Origin: Micromonospora sp. HK10
GTDB lineage: Bacteria > Actinomycetota > Actinomycetes > Mycobacteriales > Micromonosporaceae
Direction: 5' to 3'
Assembly: GCF_000982955.1 (NCBI RefSeq)
Contig: NZ_KQ058814.1
Coordinates: 1-64,000 of the forward strand
Length of the DNA stretch: 64,000 nucleotides
A model generated the notes under the pieces. That model searched no databases, was not told the origin of the DNA, and worked only from the letters and a program-made list of their open reading frames with translations. This document shows positions 35,322 to 45,002 of the stretch, piece by piece (within the stretch, counting starts at the first letter, position 1; the number at the start of each line of letters is the position of its first letter). The translations under genes were made by a program, and so were the position numbers.

Positions 35322-36044
35322 TCAGTCGTCGGCCAGGCGGCCGTCGCGCATGGTGAGGGTACGGTCGGCCATCTCGATCAGGGCCGGGTCGTGGGTGGCC
35401 ACCAGCGCGGTCATCCCGCGGGCGTGCACCACCGCCCGGAGCAGGTCCATGATCGAGCGCCCGGTCTCCGAGTCGAGCTGGCCGGTCGGCTCGTCGGCGA
35501 TCAGCAGGTCCGGCTCGTTGGCCAGGGCCCGGGCCACCGCGACCCGCTGCTGCTGCCCACCGGAGAGCTCGTACGGGCGCTGCGCGGCGTGCCCGCCCAG
35601 GCCGACCAGCTCCAGCAGCACGGCCACCCGCTGCTCCCGCTCGGCCGCCGGCACCTTCGCCAGCCGCAGCGGCACCCCGACGTTCTCCGCCGCCGACAGG
35701 ATCGGCACCAGGCCGAAGGTCTGGAAGACGAAGCCGACGGTGCCGCGGCGCAACGCGAGCAGCTCCCGCTCGCCGGCCGCCGTCACCTCGTGCCCGGCCA
35801 CCCGGATCGTGCCGTGGTCCGGCCGGTCCAGCCCGCCGACCAGGTTGAGCAGGGTGGTCTTGCCGGCGCCGGAGCGTCCCCGGACCGCGACCAGCTCGCC
35901 CCGCCCGGCGACGAAGGAGACGTCCCGGACCGCGTGCACCGCGTGCTCGCCCCGGCCGAAGGTACGGCTCACCCCCTCGACCCGGACCACCTCCTCGGTG
36001 GTGGGCACCCGCACGGCCGGGGCCGCGAAAAGCTGCTCGCTCAT
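35322..36044 (-). CDS. ABC exporter ATPase (MacB/LolD type)
   Basis: 240 residues with Walker A GRSGAGKTT, signature LSGGQQQRVAVARAL and Walker B LLIADEPTGQLD. Fits the MacB/LolD class that drives FtsX-type permeases. It is the last gene of the export operon, and its ATG overlaps the stop of the previous ATPase (ATGA). The export cargo is unknown. Confidence 0.9.
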   Translation of the reverse strand: MSEQLFAAPAVRVPTTEEVVRVEGVSRTFGRGEHAVHAVRDVSFVAGRGELVAVRGRSGAGKTTLLNLVGGLDRPDHGTIRVAGHEVTAAGERELLALRRGTVGFVFQTFGLVPILSAAENVGVPLRLAKVPAAEREQRVAVLLELVGLGGHAAQRPYELSGGQQQRVAVARALANEPDLLIADEPTGQLDSETGRSIMDLLRAVVHARGMTALVATHDPALIEMADRTLTMRDGRLADD

Positions 36045-37036
36045 CACTCACTCTCCTCGCTGTGCGCCCGGTCGCCGGGTCGCACCTCGACATGGTCCGG
36101 TTCCAGGTTGAGCCGGACCCGGTCGCGCAGGGACAGGGCGTCCACGAAGGACGCCGGGAGCTGCATCCGGCCCGTCCGGTCGAGCACCGCGTACTCCTCA
36201 CTGACCAGCTCGGTGCTGCCGTCGGCGGCCAGCCGGGCGGTCCGGCGTACCTCCGAGGCGGTCCGGCCGTCGCGGATGGCGACGGTCCGCCGGACCTGGC
36301 TCGCCACGGCGTGGTCGTGGGTGACCACCACGATGGTGACGCCCAGCTCGGCGTTGATGGTGCGCAGCGCGGCGAACACCTCGGCGCCGGTCGCCTCGTC
36401 CAGCTCGCCGGTCGGTTCGTCGGCGAAGAGCACCTCCGGGTCGTTCGCCACCGCCACGGCCACCGCGCAGCGCTGCTGCTCGCCGCCGCTCATCTGGCCC
36501 GGGCGACGGTCGGCGCAGTAGCCGACGCCGACCAGGTCGAGCAGCTGCCGGGCCCGCTCCCGGCGGGCCCGGCGGCCGCCGCCGCGACCCGCCAGCTGCA
36601 TCGGCAACTCCACGTTCTCCAGCGCGGTCAGGTAGGGCAGCAGGTTCCGGCCGGTCTGCTGCCAGACGAAGCCGACCACGTCCCGCCGGTAGCTCAGCCG
36701 CCGCCGGGCGGAGAGATTGAGCAGGTCGTATTCCGCCACCCGGGCGATGCCCGCGGTCGGGGTGTCGAGCCCGGAGAGGATGTTGAGCAGGGTGGACTTG
36801 CCGGACCCGGAGGCGCCCACGATGGCCACCAGCTCGCCCCGGTCGATGACCAGGTCCAGCCCCTGCAGGGCGAGCACCTCCACGCCCTCGGTCTTGAAGA
36901 TACGGACCAGGCTGTCGCAGACGATGTGCCCGCGCAGCCGGTCCTGGCCGCCGGCCCGCTCGGCGGCGCGCTCGGCGGCGCGGCGCTGCAGGGCGGCCAG
37001 GTCCGGCACGGCGGGGCTCTGTGCGGTGGCGGTCAT
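36044..37036 (-). CDS. ABC exporter ATPase with C-terminal AbrB-like tail
   Basis: 330 residues, longer than its sister. The ATPase spans about 38-265 with Walker A GASGSGKST, signature MSGGEQQRCAVAVAV and Walker B LFADEPTGELD. The final 45 residues (LDRTGRMQLPASFVDALSLR and following) resemble a swapped-hairpin AbrB/MazE-like module, giving a possible regulatory or dimerisation tail. It overlaps the permease start by 1 base and the next ATPase by 1-4 bases. Confidence 0.87.
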   Translation of the reverse strand: MTATAQSPAVPDLAALQRRAAERAAERAGGQDRLRGHIVCDSLVRIFKTEGVEVLALQGLDLVIDRGELVAIVGASGSGKSTLLNILSGLDTPTAGIARVAEYDLLNLSARRRLSYRRDVVGFVWQQTGRNLLPYLTALENVELPMQLAGRGGGRRARRERARQLLDLVGVGYCADRRPGQMSGGEQQRCAVAVAVANDPEVLFADEPTGELDEATGAEVFAALRTINAELGVTIVVVTHDHAVASQVRRTVAIRDGRTASEVRRTARLAADGSTELVSEEYAVLDRTGRMQLPASFVDALSLRDRVRLNLEPDHVEVRPGDRAHSEESE

Positions 37037-39762
37037 CAGCTCTCCTCTCCGAGCCGGAGCACCTCACCGAGGCGCATCCGGCGGTTGTTCAAAGCTTCGA
37101 CGGCGACCGCAAAGCCGAGGGCGACCGCCCCCAACACGACGATCGCGGCGATGAGGCGGGGATCGAACGCCACCCGGACGGGGGCGCCGCCGGTGAAGGC
37201 CGACAGGCCGAGCACCGGGGTGAGCAGCACCGGCAGAAGCGCGCCGACCAGCGCGCCGGTGACCACCGACACGCCGACCAGCGGCCCCAGCTCCACCAGG
37301 AGCAGCGCCCGCCACTGCCGGCGGGACAGGCCGAGGGTGCGCAGCCGGGACAGCACCTGGCCGCGGGCCCGGGCGCCGGCCAGCACCACGAACGCGATCG
37401 CCAGCACGCCCAGCAGCGTTCCGCCGGCGGCGCCGGCGGCGAAGCCGAACACCAGCACGGCGTTCGCGCTGCCCTCGCCGACCTGGTGGCGGACCTCCGC
37501 CCAGGTGCGGACCTCCGCCTCGCGCGGCGGTTCGGCGCCGGCGACCGCCCCGTCCTGCTGGAAGCGGCGCTGGCCCTCGTTGCCCACGGCGCGCAGCTTC
37601 GCGACGTCCAGGTCGTCGCCGGCGACCAGGAAGCCGGTCGGTACGACGGCGTGGTCGGTCCGGGGCACCGACTGCCAGGGCAGGATGACGAACCGGTGGC
37701 TGTCCGTCCGGAGCATCGGGAAGGTGTCCGCCCGCTCCGCTACCCTGAACTCGTAGCGCTGGCCCTGCACGGCGACGAAGGCACTGCCGTCCAGACCGGC
37801 ATCGGCCAGGTCGGCGGCGACCGTCGCGGAGACCACCGCGGGCAGCGGGCCGGACTGCGCGCCGGGGGCGGCGAGCAGCGCGGCGGGCACGTCCACGGGT
37901 ACGCCGGACTCCCGGACCACCCGGGCCATGGCCGGCCCGTCGACCAGCAGCACGGTGACGTCGCCGAGCCGGGCGTCCCCGCCCTTGGCGTCCTTGGCCA
38001 GGCGCTGACCCGCCTCCTGCGCCACCGGCCCGGTCGCCCGCACCCCGGGCAGCCGTTCCAGTTCGGCGCCGGTCTCCGGGGCCAGCCGCGCGGCCTGGAT
38101 GAGCGCGTCGGCGGGCACCTGCCGGCTGGCCGCACCGTCCCGGCTCGTCTCGAGCCCGCCGGCGAGGACCGCGCAGAAGGCCGCGGTGGCGATGGCCAGC
38201 ACCACGACCACCAGCGGGGTGGTGACCACGGCCCGGCCGGCGCGGGCGGTGCCCAGGAAGGCGACGCTGCCCCGGGTCCGGGCCGCGAGCCGGCTGAGCA
38301 GCCGCAGCGGCCACGGGTAGAGCCGGACGGCCAGCACCGCTCCGCCGACGGCGAGCAGCACCGGGACGGAGACCAGGAGCGGGTCGATCTCACCGGGGAC
38401 GAGGCCGCGGCGGCGCAGCAGCACGACCGCGAGCACGGCGAGCAGCAACAGGGCCGCCTCCGCGGTGATCCGGCGCGCCGAGGGGCGCAGCTTGATCAGG
38501 TCGCGCCGGCCGCCGCCACCGGTCGGCGCGGCGAGTGCGGCCACCGGCAGCACCAGCGTCACCAGGACGGCCGCGACCACGGCGAGCGCCGCGCTGTTCC
38601 CCGGCGCTCCGGGCGCCAGGTTTCCGAGGAGCCAACCGACCGCGGCGGCGGGCAGCATCACCAGCAGGCACTCGGCGAGGCTGCGGCGGGCCACGGTGAC
38701 GCCCGTGCCGCCCCGGGCACGCAACAGGGTGAGCTCGGTCCGGCGCCGGCGGACGGTCAGGCCGGCGGCCAGCAGGACCAGCCCGGCCAGGGTCGCCAGC
38801 ACGCCGGCCGCGATCACCGCGAGGACCGTACGGGCGGCGGCCACCTCCACCAGGAACTGCCGCAACGGGATGTCGAGGCCCTGGACGAGAGTGACGCCCT
38901 TCGCCCGCTGACCCATCCGCTGCAAGCTGTCGATGAGCCCGGGCACGTCCCGCGCGTCGAAGCCGTCCGCGACCAACCGGTACCGCCAGCCGAACCGCAG
39001 ACCCCAACCGTCGCGGGAGAGGCGGTCCAGCGACGCCCGGTCGGCGACCCCGTACGCGATGAACGGCTGCGCGTCCCCCGGCGGCTCGACCACGTGCAGG
39101 ATCGACGGCAGGCCCTGCCAGATGCCGTCCGAACGGTCTCGGGGTTCGAAGACGCCGACCACGGCGATCGGTACCGGCTTGAGCTTCTTCGACGACTCGT
39201 CGTCGCCATCCGACGGGACCGTGAGGGTCAGCTTGCTGCCGGCCCGCAGGTTCAGCTTGCGGGCGACCTCGGCGGAGAGCGCCACCTGGATCGGCTGATC
39301 GACCCGCACCCCCGGCTCGGGCCAGTGCCCGTCGATCAGGGTGCCGGCGTCGGCGATCCCGGGCAGCTGCCGTAGCCCGAGGTCGACCAGCAGGTTCTTC
39401 GCCGCCAGGTCCGGGCCTCGGACCCGGCCGGCGTCGGTCTCCGCGGTGAACCACCGCTGGGCGACCAGTCGCCGCACGTCCGGCGGCATCTCGTTCTGCT
39501 TCCGGTCCAGGTCGGCCTCGAAGGCGTCCATCAACGAGGTGCCGTTGCCGGCATTGAAGATCGGATCCGGGGTCGTGTAGGTCACGTCCCGCCGCTCGGC
39601 CGGCTGGCTGGCCATGAGTGTCCGCAGGCCCTCGTCGGTGCGCGAGTTGATCAGCCGGGGTCCCGCGCTGATCAACATCATGACGACCATCGCCAGCGCC
39701 GCGAGCAGCAGGAACTGTCCGCCGTACGCCCGGATCCGCCGGGCGATCGCGCCGATGCTCAT
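37036..39762 (-). CDS. FtsX-type ABC permease
   Basis: 908 residues. An N-terminal helix (QFLLLAALAMVVMMLISAG) is followed by a large extracytoplasmic domain, then a block of helices around 300-560, a second outside domain and C-terminal FtsX helices (AFVVLAGARARGQVLSRLRT and ARALLLVELGPLVGVSVVTG-like region). Such duplicated MacB/FtsX permeases move lipids, peptides or antibiotics. ATG at 39762 has GGAGG. The 43-nt gap to the other permease and overlaps downstream make one operon. Confidence 0.85.
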   Translation of the reverse strand: MSIGAIARRIRAYGGQFLLLAALAMVVMMLISAGPRLINSRTDEGLRTLMASQPAERRDVTYTTPDPIFNAGNGTSLMDAFEADLDRKQNEMPPDVRRLVAQRWFTAETDAGRVRGPDLAAKNLLVDLGLRQLPGIADAGTLIDGHWPEPGVRVDQPIQVALSAEVARKLNLRAGSKLTLTVPSDGDDESSKKLKPVPIAVVGVFEPRDRSDGIWQGLPSILHVVEPPGDAQPFIAYGVADRASLDRLSRDGWGLRFGWRYRLVADGFDARDVPGLIDSLQRMGQRAKGVTLVQGLDIPLRQFLVEVAAARTVLAVIAAGVLATLAGLVLLAAGLTVRRRRTELTLLRARGGTGVTVARRSLAECLLVMLPAAAVGWLLGNLAPGAPGNSAALAVVAAVLVTLVLPVAALAAPTGGGGRRDLIKLRPSARRITAEAALLLLAVLAVVLLRRRGLVPGEIDPLLVSVPVLLAVGGAVLAVRLYPWPLRLLSRLAARTRGSVAFLGTARAGRAVVTTPLVVVVLAIATAAFCAVLAGGLETSRDGAASRQVPADALIQAARLAPETGAELERLPGVRATGPVAQEAGQRLAKDAKGGDARLGDVTVLLVDGPAMARVVRESGVPVDVPAALLAAPGAQSGPLPAVVSATVAADLADAGLDGSAFVAVQGQRYEFRVAERADTFPMLRTDSHRFVILPWQSVPRTDHAVVPTGFLVAGDDLDVAKLRAVGNEGQRRFQQDGAVAGAEPPREAEVRTWAEVRHQVGEGSANAVLVFGFAAGAAGGTLLGVLAIAFVVLAGARARGQVLSRLRTLGLSRRQWRALLLVELGPLVGVSVVTGALVGALLPVLLTPVLGLSAFTGGAPVRVAFDPRLIAAIVVLGAVALGFAVAVEALNNRRMRLGEVLRLGEES

Positions 39763-39805
39763 CTCGCCGCCTCCACGCTCGTGGTTGTCGCTCCGCTCCA
39801 CCCGG

Positions 39806-42800
39806 TCACCGGTCTCCCCCGATCCGCAGCTGTGCCGCCGCCACCCGCTGCCGGATGCCGAGGGCGATGAACGCACTGAAGGCCAGCGCCGCCAGCAGCA
39901 GGCCGACAGCGGTCACCCCGACCGGCGTCCACGGCAGCACGAAGGCCGCCTCGGGCACCGGCCGGCTGGCCGACGGGGTGAGGATGACCAGCGGGGCCAT
40001 CGTCACGCCCACCGCCGCGCCCAGCAGCAACCCGACCCCGACCCCCAGGCCGGCCAGGAAGGTCTGCTCGGCCAGCAGCGCCCGGGCCAGCAGCCGGGGG
40101 GCGGCGCCGAGCGTGTGCAGCACGGCGAACTCCCCGAGCCGGTGCCGGGCGGTCGCCCAGACGTCGACGATCAACCCGACGAGCGCCAGCAGCACCGAGC
40201 CGATCGCGGCGGCGAGGAGACCGGTCCGGGTGCCCTGCCAGTACGGGTCCTCGTCGGCGCTCTCGGCCACCTGCTGCCGGTCCAGCACGGTGACCCCGGG
40301 CAGGTCGGCGGCCGCGCGGGCCACGGTGCCCGGAGTGGCACCGGCGGTGCCCAGCCACCACTCCTGCACCGCCCGGACGGTGCCGCGGTCCCGGATCAGC
40401 CAGTCCACCGCGGCCGGCAGGTCCAGCAGCACCCCGTCGCCGGCGGTGGAGGGCACCGCGGCCACCTCGCCGACCACGGTGACCGGCAGCGACACCCCGG
40501 ACAGCGACAGGGTGACCGTGTCGCCGGTGTGCAGGCTCAGCGCCTCGCGGACCCGGGGGGTCATCAGCGCCGGCACCGGCTTCTGGTCGCCGGCCGGCAC
40601 CACCACGAAGCGGGACGAGTCCTGGTACGCGAACCGCCCGCCCGGCAGGAAGGTGACCTCGTTCTCGGCCGAGAGCCCGGTGGCCGTGGCCGAGACGGTC
40701 AGTCGGCCGGTGGGTTCGCCGTTGGTGGCCACCCAGGCGTCGCCGAGCTGCGCCGGCGTGGCCGTCCCGTCGGCGCCGACCAGCCGCAGGCCGGTCAGCT
40801 GCAACCCGTACGCCGTGCCGGCCACGTCACCGCCGTCGACCTCGAACCCGGCCAGCCGCAGCGGCTCCCCGGACGCGGGCAGTTTCACGGTGAAGCGGGT
40901 CGGCCGACCGTCGCCGTCCGTGTTCGCGACCGGCAGCCGGAAGGCCAGCCCGTCCGCCCGGGTCGCCAGCATCGACACGGCGATCGGGCGGGACGACAGG
41001 TTGTCGCGTACCGGGGTGCGGACCGTGCCGGTGATCGCCCTGGTGCCGGCGGGCAGCTCGACCCCGCCCGGCGCGTTGCGCGCCCGGACCTGCCGGTCGA
41101 ACAGCGTCCCCACCGGCTCGTCGGTCAGCCGGTCGTCGAGCCGCACCAGCTGCGCCGCGGTCGCCGCGTCGAGGCTCACCACCGTGGCGGGCAGGTCGGC
41201 GCGACCGACCCGGATCTCGTCCCGCCAGGCCGGCGACACGCGGTCCACCCCGGTCAGCGCCTCGAGCTGCCCGGCCCGTCCGATCGGGGCGATCCCGTTG
41301 CGCTCGGTGATCCGCAGGTCGGCGCCGACGGTGTGGTCGGCCTGGTCGACCAGGGACCGCTCGCCGGTGGCGATCAGCGACCAGGCGAGGGTGCTGCCGC
41401 CGACGGCGAGCGCGAGCAGCAGCACCGGCCCGGCGTGCGGCCGGCGGCCCGCCTGCCACATGCCGAGGATGGTGGCGGTCCACAACTTCCGGTCGACGAA
41501 GCGCTCGGCGAACCGGGTCGCGGGCGGGAGCAGCCGGAGCGCCACCACCGCACCGGCCAGCACGCCCAGGGTCGGCGCGGCGACCAGCAGCGGGTCCACC
41601 CCGAGCCGCCCGGCCGCGCCGGTCACCGGCGAGGAGTACTGGCGCAGCTGCGTCCAGGCCAGCACCGCGAACGCGACCAGCACCAGGTCGAGGCTGGCCC
41701 GCTGCACGGTGGCGCTGCGGTTCGGCCGGGACCGGGCCGCCAGGTCGGCCACGTACGTGCCCGCCCCGCGCAGGGTCGGGGCGACCATCGCGAGCAGACA
41801 GCCGGCGGCGGCGGCCGCCGCCGCCACCCAGAGCAGGGTGGGGCTGCCGCCGGTGAGCGCCAGGGCGCTCGAACGGCCGCTCATCCGGCTCAGCGTCTCG
41901 GCGGCGAGCAGCGGCCCCAGCACGGCGGCCGGCAGGACGACCAGGGTCGCCTCGCGGGCGGCGAGGCCCGCCAGTTGCCGTCGCGCGGCCCCTCGGGCCC
42001 GCAGCAGGGCGGTCTGGCTCCGCCGGTCCTCGTGCAGCAGCGCGGCGACCAGCACCAGCGCGTACCCGCCGAGGACCACGATCAGCAGCACCGGCGTGGC
42101 CAACGAGGAGCGACCCACGAGGTCCGCCCGGGCGATCCGGTTGAGCAACCCCTCCATCGCCGTGACGACCTGTGCGGAGGAGCCGAGCCCGGCCTCCTCG
42201 GGCACGTCGGTGACGGCATGGGCGAGCGCCTGCCGGACGTCGAGCAGCCGGCCGTTCCGGGCCGCCGCGGCGAGATCCGGCTCGACCACCCACCAGCCGG
42301 AGACCGAGCCCGGGAAGGTGCTGGCGAAGTCCGCCGGGTCCAGCACGAACGGCCCGTACGAGGTGTCGGAGGCGGCCGCGCTGTCCGCGCCCACGCCCGG
42401 CGCCAACCGCCAGTACGCCTCGGCGGGGTCCCGCGGTCGCCAGGTGCCCACGAGCACCATGGTGCTGGCCCGCTCGGTGCTGCGGTCGAGCACCGGCACC
42501 CGCTCACCGACGGTCATCCCCAGCGCGCCGGCGACCTTCTCGGGGAGCGTCACCTGCAGCGGTTTCGCCCCCGGGGCGGGCCAGGCGCCGTCGACCAGGT
42601 CGGCGTGCGCGGGCAGGTCGTCCAGGCTCCCCAGGTTGGCGAAGATGGGGTCGTCGTCGGTGCGGATCCGCGGGCTGAGGTCGCCGGTCAGTTCCCGACC
42701 ACCGCCGTACCGGGCACCGGTGACGGTGACCGGGGTGCCACCGAGACCGGTGGCGAATCCGGTCCGCAGCGCCTGGTCCCGGGCGGCCAGCTCGGCGGCG

Positions 42801-43000
42801 TTCTTGCCGCCGGCGCCGCTCATCAGGATGCTCCGCTCCGCCAGCGAGGCCTTGCTCAGCAGCGCCCGCTGCCCGGCCTCCACCGCCCGGCGGTTGTAGT
42901 CGGTGAGCCCCGTGACCAACGCGACCGCGACCAGCGCCGCGGCCACCGCGGCCAGCAGCAGTCCGCGCGCCTCGTTGGCCCGCCTCAACACCAGTCTCAT
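39806..43000 (-). CDS. FtsX-type ABC permease, larger paralogue
   Basis: 1064 residues, same architecture as the neighbour: N-terminal helix (GLLLAAVAAALVAVALVTGL), extracytoplasmic domain, helix block, second outside domain and C-terminal FtsX helices ending GIRQRVAAAQLRIGGDR. First gene of the operon; GGGAGGG precedes the ATG. The pair probably forms a heterodimeric exporter with the two ATPases. Promoter not identified; upstream 43001-43111 holds no gene. Confidence 0.85.
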   Translation of the reverse strand: MRLVLRRANEARGLLLAAVAAALVAVALVTGLTDYNRRAVEAGQRALLSKASLAERSILMSGAGGKNAAELAARDQALRTGFATGLGGTPVTVTGARYGGGRELTGDLSPRIRTDDDPIFANLGSLDDLPAHADLVDGAWPAPGAKPLQVTLPEKVAGALGMTVGERVPVLDRSTERASTMVLVGTWRPRDPAEAYWRLAPGVGADSAAASDTSYGPFVLDPADFASTFPGSVSGWWVVEPDLAAAARNGRLLDVRQALAHAVTDVPEEAGLGSSAQVVTAMEGLLNRIARADLVGRSSLATPVLLIVVLGGYALVLVAALLHEDRRSQTALLRARGAARRQLAGLAAREATLVVLPAAVLGPLLAAETLSRMSGRSSALALTGGSPTLLWVAAAAAAAGCLLAMVAPTLRGAGTYVADLAARSRPNRSATVQRASLDLVLVAFAVLAWTQLRQYSSPVTGAAGRLGVDPLLVAAPTLGVLAGAVVALRLLPPATRFAERFVDRKLWTATILGMWQAGRRPHAGPVLLLALAVGGSTLAWSLIATGERSLVDQADHTVGADLRITERNGIAPIGRAGQLEALTGVDRVSPAWRDEIRVGRADLPATVVSLDAATAAQLVRLDDRLTDEPVGTLFDRQVRARNAPGGVELPAGTRAITGTVRTPVRDNLSSRPIAVSMLATRADGLAFRLPVANTDGDGRPTRFTVKLPASGEPLRLAGFEVDGGDVAGTAYGLQLTGLRLVGADGTATPAQLGDAWVATNGEPTGRLTVSATATGLSAENEVTFLPGGRFAYQDSSRFVVVPAGDQKPVPALMTPRVREALSLHTGDTVTLSLSGVSLPVTVVGEVAAVPSTAGDGVLLDLPAAVDWLIRDRGTVRAVQEWWLGTAGATPGTVARAAADLPGVTVLDRQQVAESADEDPYWQGTRTGLLAAAIGSVLLALVGLIVDVWATARHRLGEFAVLHTLGAAPRLLARALLAEQTFLAGLGVGVGLLLGAAVGVTMAPLVILTPSASRPVPEAAFVLPWTPVGVTAVGLLLAALAFSAFIALGIRQRVAAAQLRIGGDR

Positions 43001-43111
43001 CCGGCCCTCCCCTGGCCCCGTCGGGCCGATGCTCTCCAAGAGCGGGCGGGGGCCGGGAAAGGTTCGCGCGCGTTACGTGATCGTTATCGGCCGCGTGGTG
43101 GCGCGCGACGG

Positions 43112-44137
43112 TCAGTCGCGGGGTCGGTCCCGGTCCTTGGAGGGCTGCACCCGCTTCGGCTCGCCGGGCATCTTCGGATACTCCGGGGGGTACGGCAGGT
43201 CGCCCTGCCCGGCGGCGGCGTCCCGGTCGGCCCACTCCAGCAGCGGGCTGATGTCCCACGGGGCGTCGTCGATGCCGGCGTGCGGGTCACCGCGCTCGGC
43301 GAACCGGGCCGGCACGCTGCCCAGGTGGAAGTCGTCCGGGTCCACGTCGGGCAGCTCGTCCCAGTCGACCGGGGCGGAGACGGTGGCTCGGCCGTTGGCC
43401 CGCAGCGAGTACGCGCACGCGATGGTGCGGTCCCGGGCCATCTGGTTGAAGTCGACGAAGACCCGGCTGCCGCGCTCCTCCTTCCACCAGGCGGTGGTGA
43501 CCAGCTCTGGGCGGCGGCGCTCCAACTCCCGGGCCAGGGCGATGGTGGCCCGGCGTACCTCGACGAACGTCCAGCGCGGGTGGATCCGCAGGTAGACGTG
43601 GACGCCCCGGCCGCCGGAGGTCTTCGGCCAGCCGGTCGCGCCCAGCTCGTCGAGGAGGGCCCGCAGCTCGCCGGCGGCGGTGGCCGCGTCGGTGAAGTCG
43701 GTGCCGGGCTGCGGATCCAGGTCGATGCGCAGCTCGTCCGGGCGGTCGACGTCGGCGGCACGCACCGGCCACGGGTGGAAGACCACGGTGCCCATCTGCG
43801 CCGCCCAGGCCACGTGCGCCAGGTCGGCCGGGCAGAGCTCGGCGGCCTTCCGGCCGCTGGGGAAGCTGATCTCCGCGGTCGCCACCCACGGGGGTACGCC
43901 GCGGGCGGGCACCCGCTTCTGGAAGAACATCTCCCCCTCGATGCCCTCGGGGAAGCGTTGCAGCGTGGTGGGCCGGTCGCGGAGGGCTCGCATGATCCCC
44001 TCGCCGACCGACAGGTAGTAGTGGAAAACGTCCGCCTTGGTGAACCCGCGCTCCGGGAAGATCACCCGGTCCGCGCTGCTCAGCCGCACGGTGTGCCCGG
44101 CGACCTCGATCTCCTCGACTGCCTTGCTGGCGACCAT
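43112..44137 (-). CDS. LigD-type polymerase (PolDom) for end joining
   Basis: 341 residues of the archaeo-eukaryotic primase fold found as LigD polymerase domain. Catalytic acids appear in LRIDLDPQPG (about 144-153) and near VFVDFNQMARDRT (about 250), and KTSGGRGVHVYLRI (about 185) binds nucleotide. It fills gaps or adds ribonucleotides during non-homologous end joining. Here it is encoded alone, without ligase or nuclease domains; LigC is 13 kb away and no Ku gene is in the window. Start set by a leaderless promoter shared as a divergent pair with msrB. Confidence 0.88.
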   Translation of the reverse strand: MVASKAVEEIEVAGHTVRLSSADRVIFPERGFTKADVFHYYLSVGEGIMRALRDRPTTLQRFPEGIEGEMFFQKRVPARGVPPWVATAEISFPSGRKAAELCPADLAHVAWAAQMGTVVFHPWPVRAADVDRPDELRIDLDPQPGTDFTDAATAAGELRALLDELGATGWPKTSGGRGVHVYLRIHPRWTFVEVRRATIALARELERRRPELVTTAWWKEERGSRVFVDFNQMARDRTIACAYSLRANGRATVSAPVDWDELPDVDPDDFHLGSVPARFAERGDPHAGIDDAPWDISPLLEWADRDAAAGQGDLPYPPEYPKMPGEPKRVQPSKDRDRPRD

Positions 44138-44143
44138 TGCGCG

Positions 44144-44149
44144 ACCATA
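44144..44149 (-). promoter_or_regulatory. Leaderless -10 box (TATGGT)
   Basis: On the minus strand TATGGT ends 6 nt before the ATG at 44137; diverges from the msrB box 23 bp away. Confidence 0.6.
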
Positions 44150-44172
44150 TGCGATGGCACCGACGCGCGACG

Positions 44173-44178
44173 TACGGT
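44173..44178 (+). promoter_or_regulatory. Leaderless -10 box (TACGGT) of msrB
   Basis: TACGGT ends 6 nt before the GTG at 44185; no ribosome binding site. Confidence 0.65.
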
Positions 44179-44184
44179 TGACCG

Positions 44185-44595
44185 GTGAGTCTTTCCGACA
44201 ACGAACTGCCCCGTACCGAGGACGACTGGCGGGTCCGGCTGAGCCCCGAGGAGTTCCGGGTGCTCCGCGAGGCCGGCACCGAGGCCCCGTGGACCGGCGA
44301 GTACGTCGACACCAAGACCCCCGGCGTCTACCACTGCCGGGCCTGCGGCGCGGAGCTGTTCCGCAGCCAGGACAAGTTCGACTCGCACTGCGGCTGGCCG
44401 AGCTTCGACGACGCCATCCCGGGGGCGGTCAAGGAGATCCCCGACAACACCCTGGGCATGCGGCGCACCGAGATCCGCTGCGCCCGCTGCGACAGCCACC
44501 TGGGCCACGTGTTCGAGGGTGAGGGCTTCACTCCGAAGGACATCCGGCACTGCGTGAACTCGCTCTCCATCCGGCTGGAGCCGACCGGCGGCTGA
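44185..44595 (+). CDS. msrB: Peptide-methionine (R)-S-oxide reductase
   Basis: 136 residues. Two CxxC pairs (CRAC and CARC) bind zinc, HCGWPSFDDAIPGAV is the substrate segment, and the catalytic Cys is in RHCVNSLS. It repairs R-methionine sulfoxide in oxidised proteins. The usual RYCINSLS reads RHCVNSLS, a conservative change. Leaderless single gene. Confidence 0.93.
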   Translation: MSLSDNELPRTEDDWRVRLSPEEFRVLREAGTEAPWTGEYVDTKTPGVYHCRACGAELFRSQDKFDSHCGWPSFDDAIPGAVKEIPDNTLGMRRTEIRCARCDSHLGHVFEGEGFTPKDIRHCVNSLSIRLEPTGG

Positions 44596-44630
44596 GCCCA
44601 CCCTTGCCCCGCCACGCTACTGATGGCGGC

Positions 44631-45002
44631 ATGCCAGATCTCGACCTGCGGCGGCTCGCCGCCGTGGACATGTACGGCTCGGCCGGCTCGCCGGTCCGGC
44701 GACGGGTGATCCTCGTGGAGTTCGTCGCCGGGCTGGTGGGCTGCGTCGCGCTCGGTGTCTGGGCGGCGCGCGGCGGCGGCCCGGTCCGCGCCGGTTTTGG
44801 CGCCTACCTCGCGCTGGTGGGCCTCAACTACGCGCCGCTCGCGCTGCACGCGGTGCGGCTCAGCCGCCGGGGCGCACTGGACCGGGAGCTGGCGGGCGTC
44901 GACATCCCCGCCGCGCTGCGCCACTACACGCCGCGACAGTTCTGGCTCGCCGTGCCGGTGCTGCCGCTCGTGCTCGCCGTCCGGCAGGCCCGCCAGCGCT
45001 GA
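44631..45002 (+). CDS. Small membrane protein, three helices
   Basis: 123 residues. Helices: VILVEFVAGLVGCVALGVWA, FGAYLALVGLNYAPLALHAV and FWLAVPVLPLVLAV. The cytoplasmic N-terminus and a conserved-looking YTPRQFWLAVP segment are seen in actinobacterial hypothetical proteins. Function unknown. The ATG at 44631 lacks a ribosome binding site; the upstream ctactgat is a poor -10 at the leaderless distance. Confidence 0.6.
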   Translation: MPDLDLRRLAAVDMYGSAGSPVRRRVILVEFVAGLVGCVALGVWAARGGGPVRAGFGAYLALVGLNYAPLALHAVRLSRRGALDRELAGVDIPAALRHYTPRQFWLAVPVLPLVLAVRQARQR

